A DNA stretch of 64,000 nt from PBB1 sp965229345 (GTDB lineage: Bacteria; Pseudomonadota; Gammaproteobacteria; Burkholderiales; Burkholderiaceae_C): positions 3,100,001 through 3,164,000 of the forward strand of contig OZ245872.1 in the NCBI GenBank assembly GCA_965229345.1. Direction: 5' to 3'. Numbering within the stretch: the stretch's first letter is position 1; each line of letters opens with the position of its first letter. This document shows positions 53,089 through 64,000 of this stretch, piece after piece. The notes beneath the pieces were generated by a model, which did no database searches, was not told the origin of the DNA, and worked only from the letters and a program-made list of their open reading frames with translations. Made by a program: the position numbers and the translations under genes.

Positions 53089-54489
53089 ATGACGCTGATC
53101 GACGAGCTGCGTGCCGCCGTCGGTGCCGATCAGGTGCTGAGTGGCGGTGATCTGTCGGCCTGGGAAATCGACTGGCGCCGCCGCTACCGGGGCCGAGCGC
53201 TGGCCGTGGTGCGGCCGGCCGACACCGCACAGGTGGCTGCCGTGGTGCGGGCCTGCGCGCTGCACGGTGCGAGCCTGGTGCCACAAGGCGGCAACACCGG
53301 CCTGGTCGGTGGCTCGGTGCCCGATGACAGCGGCATGCAGGTGCTGTTGAGCCTGTCGCGGCTGGCAACCATCCGCGGTATCGACGCCGACAACCTGACC
53401 ATCACGGTCGACGCCGGCTGCGTGCTGCAGCAGGTGCAGCAGGCCGCAGCAGACCGGGGCTTGCTCTACCCGCTGAGCCTGGCCTCAGAAGGCAGCGCCA
53501 CCATCGGTGGCACGCTGGCCACCAACGCGGGTGGCACCCAGGTGCTGCGCTATGGCACGGCGCGCGAGCTGTGCCTGGGCCTCGAAGTGGTGACCGCCGC
53601 TGGCGAGGTCTGGAACGGCCTCTCCGGCCTGCGCAAGGACAACACCGGCTACGACCTGCGCGACCTGTACATCGGCAGCGAAGGCACGCTGGGCGTGATC
53701 ACTGGCGCGACGCTGAAGCTCTACCCGCAGCCCGCAGCCACCGGCACCGCGATGGCGGCGGTGCCGACACTCGAGGCCGCGGTGCGGCTGCTGGATCTCG
53801 CGCGCAGGCGCCTCGGCGCCGGACTGACCGGCTTCGAGGTGATGAACGGACAGGCACTGGGCCTGGTCCGCACCCATTTCCCGCACTGGCCGCAGCCGCT
53901 GCCGCCGGGGCCCTGGACGGTGCTGCTCGAACAGTCGAACACCGACAGCGCAGACCACGCCCAGACGGTGTTCGAAGCGCTGCTCGAGACCGCGCTGGGC
54001 GACGGGGACATCAGCGATGCCGTGGTGGCAGCCAGCCTGGAGCAGAGTGCTGCGATGTGGCGACTGCGCGAGGGCATCTCGATGGCGCAGGCCGAAGAGG
54101 GGCTGAACATCAAGCACGACATTGCGCTGCCGGTGTCGCGCATCGCCGCGTTCGTACACGAGACCGACGCCGCCCTGAGCGCCGCGTGGCCCGGCATCCG
54201 CATCGTCAACTTCGGCCACCTGGGCGACGGCAACCTGCACTACAACGTGCAGGCGCCGCTGGGCGTGCCGGCCACCGACTTTCTGGCCGGCCACGAAGCG
54301 GCGGTGAACACACGGGTGTACGCAGGGGTGCGGGCCCATGGCGGATCGATTTCGGCGGAGCACGGCATCGGCGCACTCAAGCGCGACATGCTGGCGCAGA
54401 CCCAGTCGCCGGTGGCACGGCAGCTGATGCGCGCGATCAAATCCGCGCTCGACCCGCTGGGCACGATGAACCCGGGCCGCGTGCTGTGA
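53089..54489 (+). CDS. FAD-binding oxidoreductase (GlcD/D-2-hydroxyacid dehydrogenase type)
   Basis: 466 residues from ATG 53089; the open frame upstream to 52069 only overlaps the antisense of YihY and is rejected. The PCMH FAD domain shows PQGGNTGLVGGSVPD and GGTLATNAGGTQVLRYG, the C-terminal half has the IVNFGHLGDGNLHYNV and GSISAEHGIGALKRD motifs of FAD-linked oxidases that oxidise D-lactate, glycolate or D-2-hydroxyglutarate. The exact substrate is not resolved. It is followed after seven bases by an unknown gene. Confidence 0.92.
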   Translation: MTLIDELRAAVGADQVLSGGDLSAWEIDWRRRYRGRALAVVRPADTAQVAAVVRACALHGASLVPQGGNTGLVGGSVPDDSGMQVLLSLSRLATIRGIDADNLTITVDAGCVLQQVQQAAADRGLLYPLSLASEGSATIGGTLATNAGGTQVLRYGTARELCLGLEVVTAAGEVWNGLSGLRKDNTGYDLRDLYIGSEGTLGVITGATLKLYPQPAATGTAMAAVPTLEAAVRLLDLARRRLGAGLTGFEVMNGQALGLVRTHFPHWPQPLPPGPWTVLLEQSNTDSADHAQTVFEALLETALGDGDISDAVVAASLEQSAAMWRLREGISMAQAEEGLNIKHDIALPVSRIAAFVHETDAALSAAWPGIRIVNFGHLGDGNLHYNVQAPLGVPATDFLAGHEAAVNTRVYAGVRAHGGSISAEHGIGALKRDMLAQTQSPVARQLMRAIKSALDPLGTMNPGRVL

Positions 54490-54496
54490 GCAGCCG

Positions 54497-55513
54497 ATGG
54501 CCACCGCCCCCAGCCCGCTGAGCCACCACGACATCCTCGGCATCGTCGAGCCCTTCACCCGCCGCAGCCGGCAGGTCGATCTGGCGGCGAGCGACCGGCT
54601 CAACCGGCGGCTGTTGTTCAAGCCGATCGAGCATGCAGGCACCACCGGCCTGCCTGCCCTTCGAGAAACGCTGCAGCTCGACAGCTACCGTTCAGGCAAC
54701 TACGAGCTGACGCGCACCCTGGCCCTGGCCGATGGCCGGACAGCCACGCTGCAGACCCACGGACGGCAGCCCGCCGCGTTGCTCGCACGCATCGAGGCGG
54801 TCGCGCCCGAGCAGCAGTTCGTGGCGGGCGCGGGTTATCTGATCGCGCGCAGCTACAGCGTGCCGTCCGATCCGGTCACCTCGGCCGAGGGCGTGACGTC
54901 GGTGCCGCTGGTGCTCATCCGCGCCGTCATCCATCTGGACGACCTCACATTGACGCTGCGCGTGCCCGAGGCACGCGGTGTCTCGGCCGACATCACCCTC
55001 GCACCCACGCTCGCCACTGATGGCGGCACGCTCGACCTGCCCGATGACCTGCTGGCGGTGATCGGCTGGGACTGGACCCGTCTGGTGCGCAAGAAGGACG
55101 AATGGGAAAGCCGGCTGCGGCTGCGCGGTGGGCCTGCGCGGCGCACACAGCGGGCCGAGCAGGCAGCAGACCGCGCGGCGCTGCATCTGGCGCAGGTGCT
55201 GGCCGAACCGCCGGCGCGCTTTCATGAACGGCATCTGCGCGCGCGCTGGTGGGCGGCGCTGCGCCGCGCCATCCCGATCCTGACGCCGATCAGTCTCGTC
55301 ATCACCGTGCTGCTGTTCCCGCGCATCGATTTCGGCGAGAAGCCTGGGTTGTGGCTGATGCTGTACCACCTGCCCACTGCGCTGATCGCGCTGAGCTTCT
55401 GCCTGCAGGAGCTGCCCGAATTCGTGATCCCGCCGCTGCCGCGCCGCTCGGAGGCACCGACGTGGCGAAAACCGCCCAAAGACGCGATCAGTGGCGCGCC
55501 GGCCAGCGGCTGA
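54497..55513 (+). CDS. Hypothetical membrane protein
   Basis: 338 residues from ATG 54497, seven bases after the oxidase. The first 240 residues look soluble and beta-rich (RETLQLDSYRSGNYELTRTL; LVLIRAVIHLDDLTLTLRV), then two membrane helices (IPILTPISLVITVLLFP; LWLMLYHLPTALIALSFCLQ) near 255-310. I do not recognise the family. Coupling to the oxidase suggests a shared transcript. Confidence 0.75.
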   Translation: MATAPSPLSHHDILGIVEPFTRRSRQVDLAASDRLNRRLLFKPIEHAGTTGLPALRETLQLDSYRSGNYELTRTLALADGRTATLQTHGRQPAALLARIEAVAPEQQFVAGAGYLIARSYSVPSDPVTSAEGVTSVPLVLIRAVIHLDDLTLTLRVPEARGVSADITLAPTLATDGGTLDLPDDLLAVIGWDWTRLVRKKDEWESRLRLRGGPARRTQRAEQAADRAALHLAQVLAEPPARFHERHLRARWWAALRRAIPILTPISLVITVLLFPRIDFGEKPGLWLMLYHLPTALIALSFCLQELPEFVIPPLPRRSEAPTWRKPPKDAISGAPASG

Positions 55514-55519
55514 GCCGGC

Positions 55520-56173
55520 TCAGGGCAACGCCTGCGATTGCTTGAAGCGGGCCTTCCAGCCGCCCCACAGCACCAGCAGGCCGGGAATCAGGATCGCCGA
55601 CCAGATCACCTTGTCCAGGTGTTCCTTGACCCACGGCACATTGCCGAACAGGTAGCCTGCCGTCGTCACGCCACAGACCCACAGCAGCGCACCGGTCACG
55701 TCATAGAACGTGAACTTGGCGCGCGACATCTGCGCCACGCCCGCCACGAACGGCGCGAAGGTGCGCACGAACGGCATGAAGCGAGCGGCGACGATGGTGA
55801 CGCCACCGTACTTCTCGTAGAACGCATGCGCCTGCTCGAACGCACGCTTGTTGAAGAAGCGCGAGTTCTCCCACTGGAACACCTTGGGCCCGAAGTAGCG
55901 TCCGATCGTGTAATTGCACTGGTTGCCAAGAATGGCCGCGGCGACCAGCAAGGCCATCGCCAGCGGCAGGCTCATCAGCCCCGCGCCGCACAGCGCACCG
56001 ACCACGAACAACAGCGAATCGCCCGGCAAAAAAGGCATCACCACGACGCCGGTCTCGACGAAGATGATCGCGAACAGCAGCGCGTAGACCCAGGCGCCGT
56101 ACTGCTGCACGAAGTTCGAAAGGTGCACGTCCACGTGCACGATGAAGTCGATCAGGGCCGCGACGATTTCCAT
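55520..56173 (-). CDS. DedA-family membrane protein
   Basis: 217 residues from ATG 56173. The SNARE-associated/VTT pattern is present: FAIIFVETGVVVMPFLPGDSLLF, GNQCNYTIGRYFGPKVF with a Gly-rich turn, and the FMPFVRTFAPFVAGVAQM re-entrant segment near 130-147. DedA proteins act in lipid translocation (undecaprenyl phosphate) and proton-motive-force homeostasis. It diverges from mutL with a 99-base gap. Confidence 0.95.
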   Translation of the reverse strand: MEIVAALIDFIVHVDVHLSNFVQQYGAWVYALLFAIIFVETGVVVMPFLPGDSLLFVVGALCGAGLMSLPLAMALLVAAAILGNQCNYTIGRYFGPKVFQWENSRFFNKRAFEQAHAFYEKYGGVTIVAARFMPFVRTFAPFVAGVAQMSRAKFTFYDVTGALLWVCGVTTAGYLFGNVPWVKEHLDKVIWSAILIPGLLVLWGGWKARFKQSQALP

Positions 56174-56272
56174 GGTGAACGATTATGGACGGCGCACTGT
56201 GCCCGCTCGCGCAGCGCGGCCGGTGCCGACCTGCACAGATGCCGGTGCGGGTGCGGTTTCTACAATGCGGCG

Positions 56273-58114
56273 ATGAACGCCCGTGGGCCCCACACACCTC
56301 GCCGCCCGATCCGGGAACTGCCCGATGAGCTGATCAGCCAGATCGCCGCCGGCGAGGTGGTCGAGCGGCCGGCGTCTGTCGTGCGCGAACTGGTCGACAA
56401 CGCGCTCGACGCGGGTGCGCGCGAGGTCACCGTCAAGCTGATCGCAGGCGGCATCCGCGCGGTGCTGGTGGAAGACGACGGCCACGGCCTGCCCGCCGCC
56501 GAGTTGCCACTGGCGCTGCGCCGCCACGCGACCAGCAAGATCGAATCGCTGGGCGATCTGGAAAACGTGGCGACGATGGGCTTTCGCGGCGAGGCGCTGG
56601 CAGCGATCGCGTCGGTGGCCGAGGTGTCGATCGCCAGCCGCTGCGCTGACGACACCCAGGCGCGCCGCCTCGATGCGCGGTCGGGCGAGATCACGCCGGC
56701 CGCGCGCGGCGTCGGCACCAGCGTCGAGGTGCGCGAGCTGTTCTTCAGCACGCCGGCGCGCCGCAAGTTCCTGAAGACCGAGGCCACCGAGCTGGCGCAC
56801 TGCGTGGAAGCGGTGCGCCGCCATGCGCTGACGCGGCCTGACGTGAGTTTCGCGGTGTGGCACGAAGGCAAGCTGGTGCAGCAGTGGCGGCGGGCGGCCA
56901 ATCAAGCAGACGCCGACGCGCGACTGGCCGACGTGCTGGGCCCCGACTTCATCGCCGACAGCCGGCCGGTGTCGCTGGACCTGGGCGTGCTGCGCGTCAC
57001 CGGTCGCGCCGGCACACCGGCCTCGGCACGCAGCCGGGCCGACCTGCAATACGTCTATGTCAACGGCCGCTACGTGCGCGACAAGCTGATCGCACATGGC
57101 GTGCGCAGTGCCTATGAGGACGTGCTGCACGGCGGGCGGCAGCCGGCCTATGTGCTGTTCATCGACATCGCGCCCGACCGCGTCGATGTGAACGTGCACC
57201 CGACGAAGATCGAGGTGCGCTTTCGCGAATCGCGCGAGGTGCACCAGGCGGTGCGGCGTGCGGTGGAGGCCTCGTTGGCCGACGCGATCACGCCATCCAC
57301 CCCCCAAAGGCCCGTCGCAGAAGCCGACGCCGCGCCAGCTACCTCCGCTTGGACGGGGCCGAGCCGCGCTTTCGGCGGCGGCATCGCGTCTCCCACGCAG
57401 GTCGCGTTGAGCCTGCAGCAGGCCGCCGTGCTCCATGCGCGCGAGCCCGAGGCCCCTTGGGGCGCCGGGCTCTCCAGTCGCGACGACACACGCACCGCGC
57501 CTTCGATCGCCACCGAGGCCGACCCCAGCGCCTGGCCGCTCGGCAAGGCCATTGCGCAAATCGCCGGCATCTACGTGCTGGCCGAGAACGAGCACGGGCT
57601 GGTGATCGTCGACATGCATGCGGCGCATGAGCGCGTGGTGTACGAGCGACTGAAGGCGAGCCTCGCCGCCTCGCGCATCGATGCGCAGCCGCTGCTGATC
57701 CCCGCCACCTTCGCCGCCACCGCCGCTGAAATCGCCACCGCCGAAGCGCATGCCGACACGCTGCACACGCTGGGGCTGGAGGTGTCACCGCTGTCGCCCA
57801 GCGTGCTGGCGATCCGCTCGCAGCCCGCCGCACTGGCCGGCGGTGACGCGGTCGAACTGGCGCGCAGCGTGCTCGCCGAACTGGCCGAGCACGAAGCCAG
57901 CAGCGTGGTGCAGCGCGCGCAACATGAAATCCTCTCGACCATGGCCTGCCACGGCGCGGTGCGCGCCAACCGGGCCCTGACCCTCGACGAGATGAACGCG
58001 CTGCTGCGCGACATGGAGCGCACCGAGCGTGCCGACCAGTGCAACCACGGCCGCCCCACCTGGCGGCAGATCACCCGGCGCGAACTCGACGCGCTGTTCT
58101 GGCGCGGTCGCTGA
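56273..58114 (+). CDS. mutL: DNA mismatch repair protein MutL
   Basis: 613 residues from ATG 56273. The GHKL ATPase has ELVDNALDAGA, DDGHG, and GFRGEALAAIASVAE. A low-complexity linker (about 350-410) joins the C-terminal dimer domain. The endonuclease-type metal motif is present as DMHAAHERVVYE (about residue 446 on), with M for the usual Q of DQHA. This agrees with bacteria lacking MutH, where MutL itself nicks the new strand. It stands between dedA and a pseudouridine synthase gene. Confidence 0.96.
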   Translation: MNARGPHTPRRPIRELPDELISQIAAGEVVERPASVVRELVDNALDAGAREVTVKLIAGGIRAVLVEDDGHGLPAAELPLALRRHATSKIESLGDLENVATMGFRGEALAAIASVAEVSIASRCADDTQARRLDARSGEITPAARGVGTSVEVRELFFSTPARRKFLKTEATELAHCVEAVRRHALTRPDVSFAVWHEGKLVQQWRRAANQADADARLADVLGPDFIADSRPVSLDLGVLRVTGRAGTPASARSRADLQYVYVNGRYVRDKLIAHGVRSAYEDVLHGGRQPAYVLFIDIAPDRVDVNVHPTKIEVRFRESREVHQAVRRAVEASLADAITPSTPQRPVAEADAAPATSAWTGPSRAFGGGIASPTQVALSLQQAAVLHAREPEAPWGAGLSSRDDTRTAPSIATEADPSAWPLGKAIAQIAGIYVLAENEHGLVIVDMHAAHERVVYERLKASLAASRIDAQPLLIPATFAATAAEIATAEAHADTLHTLGLEVSPLSPSVLAIRSQPAALAGGDAVELARSVLAELAEHEASSVVQRAQHEILSTMACHGAVRANRALTLDEMNALLRDMERTERADQCNHGRPTWRQITRRELDALFWRGR

Positions 58115-58172
58115 CCCGTCGGACACCCCAACGCCGAGAGGCGCCTTTCATCTGCACACCGACTGGACCCGC

Positions 58173-59666
58173 ATGGCCACGCTGAAGATCAAACCGAAGA
58201 ACACGGCCAGCCCGGCCGCCCGCAGCGACCGCGCGCCAGTGCGCGGCGTGGGCATGGGCGTGCGCCGGAGGCCGACGCTGGCCGAGGCGCAGGCCGAACG
58301 CGCGCGACGCGATGCGCAGCCGCCGAGGGAGCGGCCCGCCGAGCGTCCGAACGAACGGGCCTTCGATCGGCAAAGCGACAAGCGATCGACCCCACCGCGT
58401 CCGCCCACGTCGCGACCGCCATCACGCGCGCCGTTCGACACCACACCCCGCGACGCATCTCGTCCTGCCTCGCGGGCGCCATTCCAATCAGACACCGGCC
58501 CCGGCGCCGACCCTCGCCGCGCACCACCCGCCAGCCGCTCGACACGCCCGGCAGAACGTTCCACCGAACCGAGGCGCGACGCGCGACAGCCCCCCCGCCA
58601 CGAGCCGCGCCAAGATCGGCGCGACGGTCCACCACCGCGTCCCGGCACGCGCCATCGCGAGGCACCGCCAGAAGCTCGGCAGCCACGTGACCCGCGCGAT
58701 CATCAGCCCGATCGCCCACCCATCATCGCCACGCCGCGGTTCCCGGTCAGCCCGCCCGCGCGCCCTGTGGAAAGCTCAGCCGAGCGCCCACCGGAACGGC
58801 CGCCGCAGCGCCCGACCGAACCGAAACGCCGTCATGTGGCGCGCCAAGTTCGTGACGATGACGACGACGAGCGCGGCCCGTTCCACCGTCAAACCGAAGC
58901 CGCGCCGGGCAGCCTGCGCCTGTCCAAGCGCATGAGCGAGCTGGGCCTGGCCTCCCGCCGCGAAGCCGACGAGTGGATCGAGAAGGGCTGGGTCCGCGTC
59001 GATGGCGAGGTGGTCAAGGAGCTCGGCTCGCGCGTGATGCCCGATCAGCGCATCACCATCGATGCGCGCGCCAAGTTCCAGCAGGCGCAGAAGGTCACCG
59101 TGCTGATCCACAAGCCGATCGGCTACGTGAGCGGCCAGGCCGAAGATGGCTATGAACCGGCGGTGGTGCTGGTCAAACCCGAGAACCAGTGGAGCAGTGA
59201 CCAGTCGGGCACGCGCTTCCTGCGCGAACACCTGCGCAGCCTGGTGCCCGCCGGCCGGCTCGACATCGATTCGACCGGGCTACTCGTGCTGACGCAGGAC
59301 GGCCGCATCGCCAAGCAGCTGATCGGCGAGGACAGCGAGATCGAGAAGGAGTACCTGGTGCGCGTGGCCGGTCCGCTGGGTGTAGGTCCGGCGTCGAGCG
59401 AGTTGCCAGCCGACGACCTCGCGCGGCTGCGTCACGGCCTGGAACTCGACGGCGAGGCGTTGAAGCCGGCCATCGTCGAATGGCAGAACGACGACCAGCT
59501 TCGGTTCGTGCTGACCGAAGGCAAGAAGCGCCAGATCCGCCGCATGTGCGAAGCCGTCGGCCTGAAGGTGCTGGGCCTCAAGCGGGTGCGCATCGGCAGC
59601 GTGATGCTGGGCGATCTGCCTGCAGGGCAGTGGCGGTATCTGCGGGGCGATGAGGTCTTTGGTTGA
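58173..59666 (+). CDS. Pseudouridine synthase (RsuA/RluF type) with long N-terminal extension
   Basis: 497 residues from ATG 58173. Residues 1-245 are rich in Pro, Arg and Ser (PPRPPTSRPPSRAPF, RPPERPPQRPTEPKRR) and probably disordered. The S4 RNA-binding domain follows (LRLSKRMSELGLASRREADEW) and the catalytic domain with Asp in PAGRLDIDSTGLLVLT, then QRKR-type GKKRQIRRMCEAVGL. The catalytic core is that of RluF/RsuA enzymes that modify rRNA. Typical family members lack such an extension, though other Burkholderiales have similar ones. Confidence 0.92.
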   Translation: MATLKIKPKNTASPAARSDRAPVRGVGMGVRRRPTLAEAQAERARRDAQPPRERPAERPNERAFDRQSDKRSTPPRPPTSRPPSRAPFDTTPRDASRPASRAPFQSDTGPGADPRRAPPASRSTRPAERSTEPRRDARQPPRHEPRQDRRDGPPPRPGTRHREAPPEARQPRDPRDHQPDRPPIIATPRFPVSPPARPVESSAERPPERPPQRPTEPKRRHVARQVRDDDDDERGPFHRQTEAAPGSLRLSKRMSELGLASRREADEWIEKGWVRVDGEVVKELGSRVMPDQRITIDARAKFQQAQKVTVLIHKPIGYVSGQAEDGYEPAVVLVKPENQWSSDQSGTRFLREHLRSLVPAGRLDIDSTGLLVLTQDGRIAKQLIGEDSEIEKEYLVRVAGPLGVGPASSELPADDLARLRHGLELDGEALKPAIVEWQNDDQLRFVLTEGKKRQIRRMCEAVGLKVLGLKRVRIGSVMLGDLPAGQWRYLRGDEVFG

Positions 59667-59744
59667 GGCTTGAACCGCCGCCCGCTCCGAGCTAAGCTTT
59701 TTGGGATCAGACAACCCGGATCCACTGCGCCGATCCTTCGCACC

Positions 59745-60200
59745 ATGAGCACAGTCCAACGCCCCCCGAAGACGTACTGGATGGGATCGCCCTGGTGGGC
59801 GTCCGATCGCCAGGCCTTCAAGGACGCGATCCTCAAGCGGTACGGCGGACAGGCCGAACTGGCCTTCGCCTATGTCAACCAGGTGATCGACCGCCAGATC
59901 TCAAAAGCCAGCGGCTTGCTGGCCTTCAATTCGATCGTGTTCGCAGGCCTGCAGGTCGCGAACGTCTCTACTTTCGCGGCGAAGCTGTCAGCCGTGCTCT
60001 CGCTGCTGGCCGCGCTGCTGCTCCTGTTGCTGATGCATGTTAAGTGGGGCTCGCCCGAATCGTTTCAGACCGCGGAAGACGATCTGAACTACTCGCTGAA
60101 CATGTGCTTCAACCGGGCGATGGCGATCTCATGGTCGCTGGCGCTGTCCGTGGGCGCGACCGCAGCGGCGATCTGGGTGGTGTTGAACAAGTCGGCCTAG
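59745..60200 (+). CDS. Small membrane protein, possibly PycTM-like
   Basis: 151 residues from ATG 59745 (a longer frame reaches 59670). Three hydrophobic segments lie near 58-75, 79-99 and 126-145. The stretch AYVNQVIDRQISKASGLLAFNSIVF resembles PycTM (Pycsar effector) membrane domains, in which a D.KA..LL..N pattern opens the first helix. The resemblance is partial and no cyclase gene is near. It may as well be an unrelated small membrane protein. Confidence 0.5.
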   Translation: MSTVQRPPKTYWMGSPWWASDRQAFKDAILKRYGGQAELAFAYVNQVIDRQISKASGLLAFNSIVFAGLQVANVSTFAAKLSAVLSLLAALLLLLLMHVKWGSPESFQTAEDDLNYSLNMCFNRAMAISWSLALSVGATAAAIWVVLNKSA

Positions 60201-60206
60201 GGCCTT

Positions 60207-61664
60207 TCAATCCCGGTCAGGCGCGATCTCGGTCGCGTAGTCCACCAGGTCGCCCAGGATGCCCTGGGCACGCTCGTCATCGGGATCGGGCAGGGACTCG
60301 CCGAGCTGGTCCACGCGCTCGAAGAACGCAGCCAGCGTCAGGCCACCGCCCACGCCGTCGTGCAGCCGGCTCGCCCGGTGCTCGTGCCATTGCTGCTGCT
60401 CGGCATCGGTCAGCGTCTGCGGGAAGTTGCGGGCGCGGTAGCGGAACAGCAGCTCGCTCAGCCGCTCATCGGCAAACGCCGGGCGCTGCTCGGCCAGCGT
60501 GGGCGGCGGCAAACCGCGCAACCGCTGCAACAGGCGCCGGTCGTCGTTGCCGACGAAGCCGCCGTACAGGTCTTCATCGACATCCGGGCGGCCTTCAGGC
60601 ACCGGGCGCTCGAACACCTCGGGCCACAGGCCAGCCAGCAGCGCGGTCTGGTGGGCGGCGACATCGGCGTGCTTGCGCGCCTGCGCGATGTCGATGCCCC
60701 AGCGCGCGGCCATCTCGGGGCTGAGCGTCTTCAGGTTGCCGATCACCACCGGCGACTTGTTCAGGTGAATCGTCTTGATGGGCAGCCGCGTCACGCCCTC
60801 GGGCAGCGCATCGGCGCGGCTGAACATGCGCAGCCGGATCGTCTCGGCGTTCAGCGTCTGCAGCACGCTTGGGTCTTCGGCCAGGTCCCAGACGATGACT
60901 TCGTTCTTGTTGGTCGGGTGGGGCGCCAGCGGCCACACCAGCGCGATGCAGCCGCGATCGGGCGGGTACATGCCCGACACATGCAAAAACGGTTGCCCCG
61001 CCTTCTGCGCATTGGCCATCTCCTCGATGACGGCGTCCTTCTTGCGCAGGCGCAGGCAGAAGTCCCACAGCTTGGGCTGCCGGTCCTTGATGAGCCGGGC
61101 CAGCGCCACGGTGGCGCGCACGTCCGACAGCGCATCGTGCGCGGCCTCGTGGGCGATGCCGTTGGCCACAGTCAGGTGTTCGAGCTTGAACGACGGTCGA
61201 CCGTCGTCGTGGGTGGGCCAGATGATGCCGTCGGGCCGCAGCGCATAGGCGCAGCGCACCACGTCCAGCAGATCCCAGCGGCCGCACTGGTTCTGCCATT
61301 CGCGGGCGTAGGGGTCGATCAGGTTGCGCCAGAACAGGAAGCGCGTCACCTCGTCGTCGAAGCGGATCGAGTTGTAGCCGACGCCGATGGTGCCGGGCTT
61401 CGCCAGTTCCGCCTCGATCGCCGCGGCGAAGGCGTTTTCGGGTATGCCACGTGCCAGGCACACCTGTGGCGTGATGCCGGTCAGCAGGCAGCTTTCGGGG
61501 TCGGGCAGCGTGTCGGAGGCCGGCTGGCAGTACAAGGTGACCGGGTCTCCGATCTCGTTCAGGTCGGCGTCGGTGCGCAGGCCGGCGAACTGCGCCGGTC
61601 GGTCACGGCGCGGCACCACGCCAAAGGTTTCGTAGTCATGCCAGAAGAAGGTGATCGGGTCCAT
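60207..61664 (-). CDS. sbcB: Exodeoxyribonuclease I
   Basis: 485 residues from ATG 61664 (MDPITFFWHDYETFG); the frame to 61691 is not family-like. DEDD residues include the D and E in HDYETFG, the second exonuclease motif in YNSIRFDDEVTRF, and EAAHDALSDVRATVALA. The central SH3-like and C-terminal domains are of normal length. It degrades single-stranded DNA 3' to 5' and acts in mismatch repair and recombination. The gene is convergent with the membrane protein gene at 59745 and divergent from acnA. Confidence 0.95.
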   Translation of the reverse strand: MDPITFFWHDYETFGVVPRRDRPAQFAGLRTDADLNEIGDPVTLYCQPASDTLPDPESCLLTGITPQVCLARGIPENAFAAAIEAELAKPGTIGVGYNSIRFDDEVTRFLFWRNLIDPYAREWQNQCGRWDLLDVVRCAYALRPDGIIWPTHDDGRPSFKLEHLTVANGIAHEAAHDALSDVRATVALARLIKDRQPKLWDFCLRLRKKDAVIEEMANAQKAGQPFLHVSGMYPPDRGCIALVWPLAPHPTNKNEVIVWDLAEDPSVLQTLNAETIRLRMFSRADALPEGVTRLPIKTIHLNKSPVVIGNLKTLSPEMAARWGIDIAQARKHADVAAHQTALLAGLWPEVFERPVPEGRPDVDEDLYGGFVGNDDRRLLQRLRGLPPPTLAEQRPAFADERLSELLFRYRARNFPQTLTDAEQQQWHEHRASRLHDGVGGGLTLAAFFERVDQLGESLPDPDDERAQGILGDLVDYATEIAPDRD

Positions 61665-61732
61665 GGACTGCAACATACCACCCGTCCACAATGTTCGACA
61701 TTCGCTTCACACCCTCTCGTCAGGAGCCCTCC

Positions 61733-64000
<2,268 letters not shown>

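Overview
The window looks like chromosomal DNA of a betaproteobacterium of the order Burkholderiales, probably a Leptothrix/Rubrivivax/Ideonella-type organism. This is inferred from the high GC, the housekeeping gene set (lysC-tilS-accA-alkA-cysS, clpS/clpA, mutL, sbcB, aroC, acnA), an intracellular polyhydroxyalkanoate depolymerase and a PEP-CTERM exoprotein. No rRNA gene is present, so the assignment rests on protein flavour only.

Positions 1 to about 23,100 are accessory DNA. From the left they hold: a lower-GC membrane-protein gene cut by the window edge; a broken SRAP/YedK-type gene; a phage-derived cassette (putative HTH protein, ParB-domain adenine methyltransferase, DUF5681 protein, terminase large subunit) with no capsid or portal genes; a type I restriction-modification operon with two different hsdM genes, a HEPN-type gene between them, hsdS and hsdR; an ATPase plus HNH nuclease pair resembling the Septu (PtuA/PtuB) anti-phage system, placed as the last two genes of that operon; a convergent four-gene operon (unknown protein, QueC-like PP-loop enzyme, XRE-ImmA/IrrE protein, PIN-like nuclease) with its own promoter overlapped by two palindromic operators; and a DUF3489-DUF2924-large serine recombinase operon that ends beside the 3' end of a tRNA-Ser(GCU) gene. 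I read this as a mobile island carrying stacked defence systems. The recombinase/tRNA side is its right boundary; the left boundary is not visible.

From about 23,300 to the end the sequence is ordinary chromosome: amino acid and lipid metabolism (lysC, accA, lpxH, psd), translation (tilS, cysS), DNA repair (alkA-like, mutL, sbcB), proteolysis (clpS-clpA, mtfA-like), two cyclophilins, a cold-shock gene, an ECF sigma factor with a likely membrane partner, a glycosyltransferase, a membrane-protein/aminotransferase/phosphatidylserine-decarboxylase cluster, phaZ, a chemoreceptor, aroC, several membrane proteins, a pseudouridine synthase with a very long disordered N-terminus, and the first 756 codons of acnA at the right edge.

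The best candidate for an undescribed system is the QueC-like/XRE-ImmA-IrrE/PIN operon (16,548-20,260). Its parts resemble components of Qat and type IV CBASS (QueC-like) and of metalloprotease-controlled regulators, but I do not recognise the combination. Start codons were chosen by ribosome-binding site, family length and overlaps with neighbours; several differ from the longest open frame.
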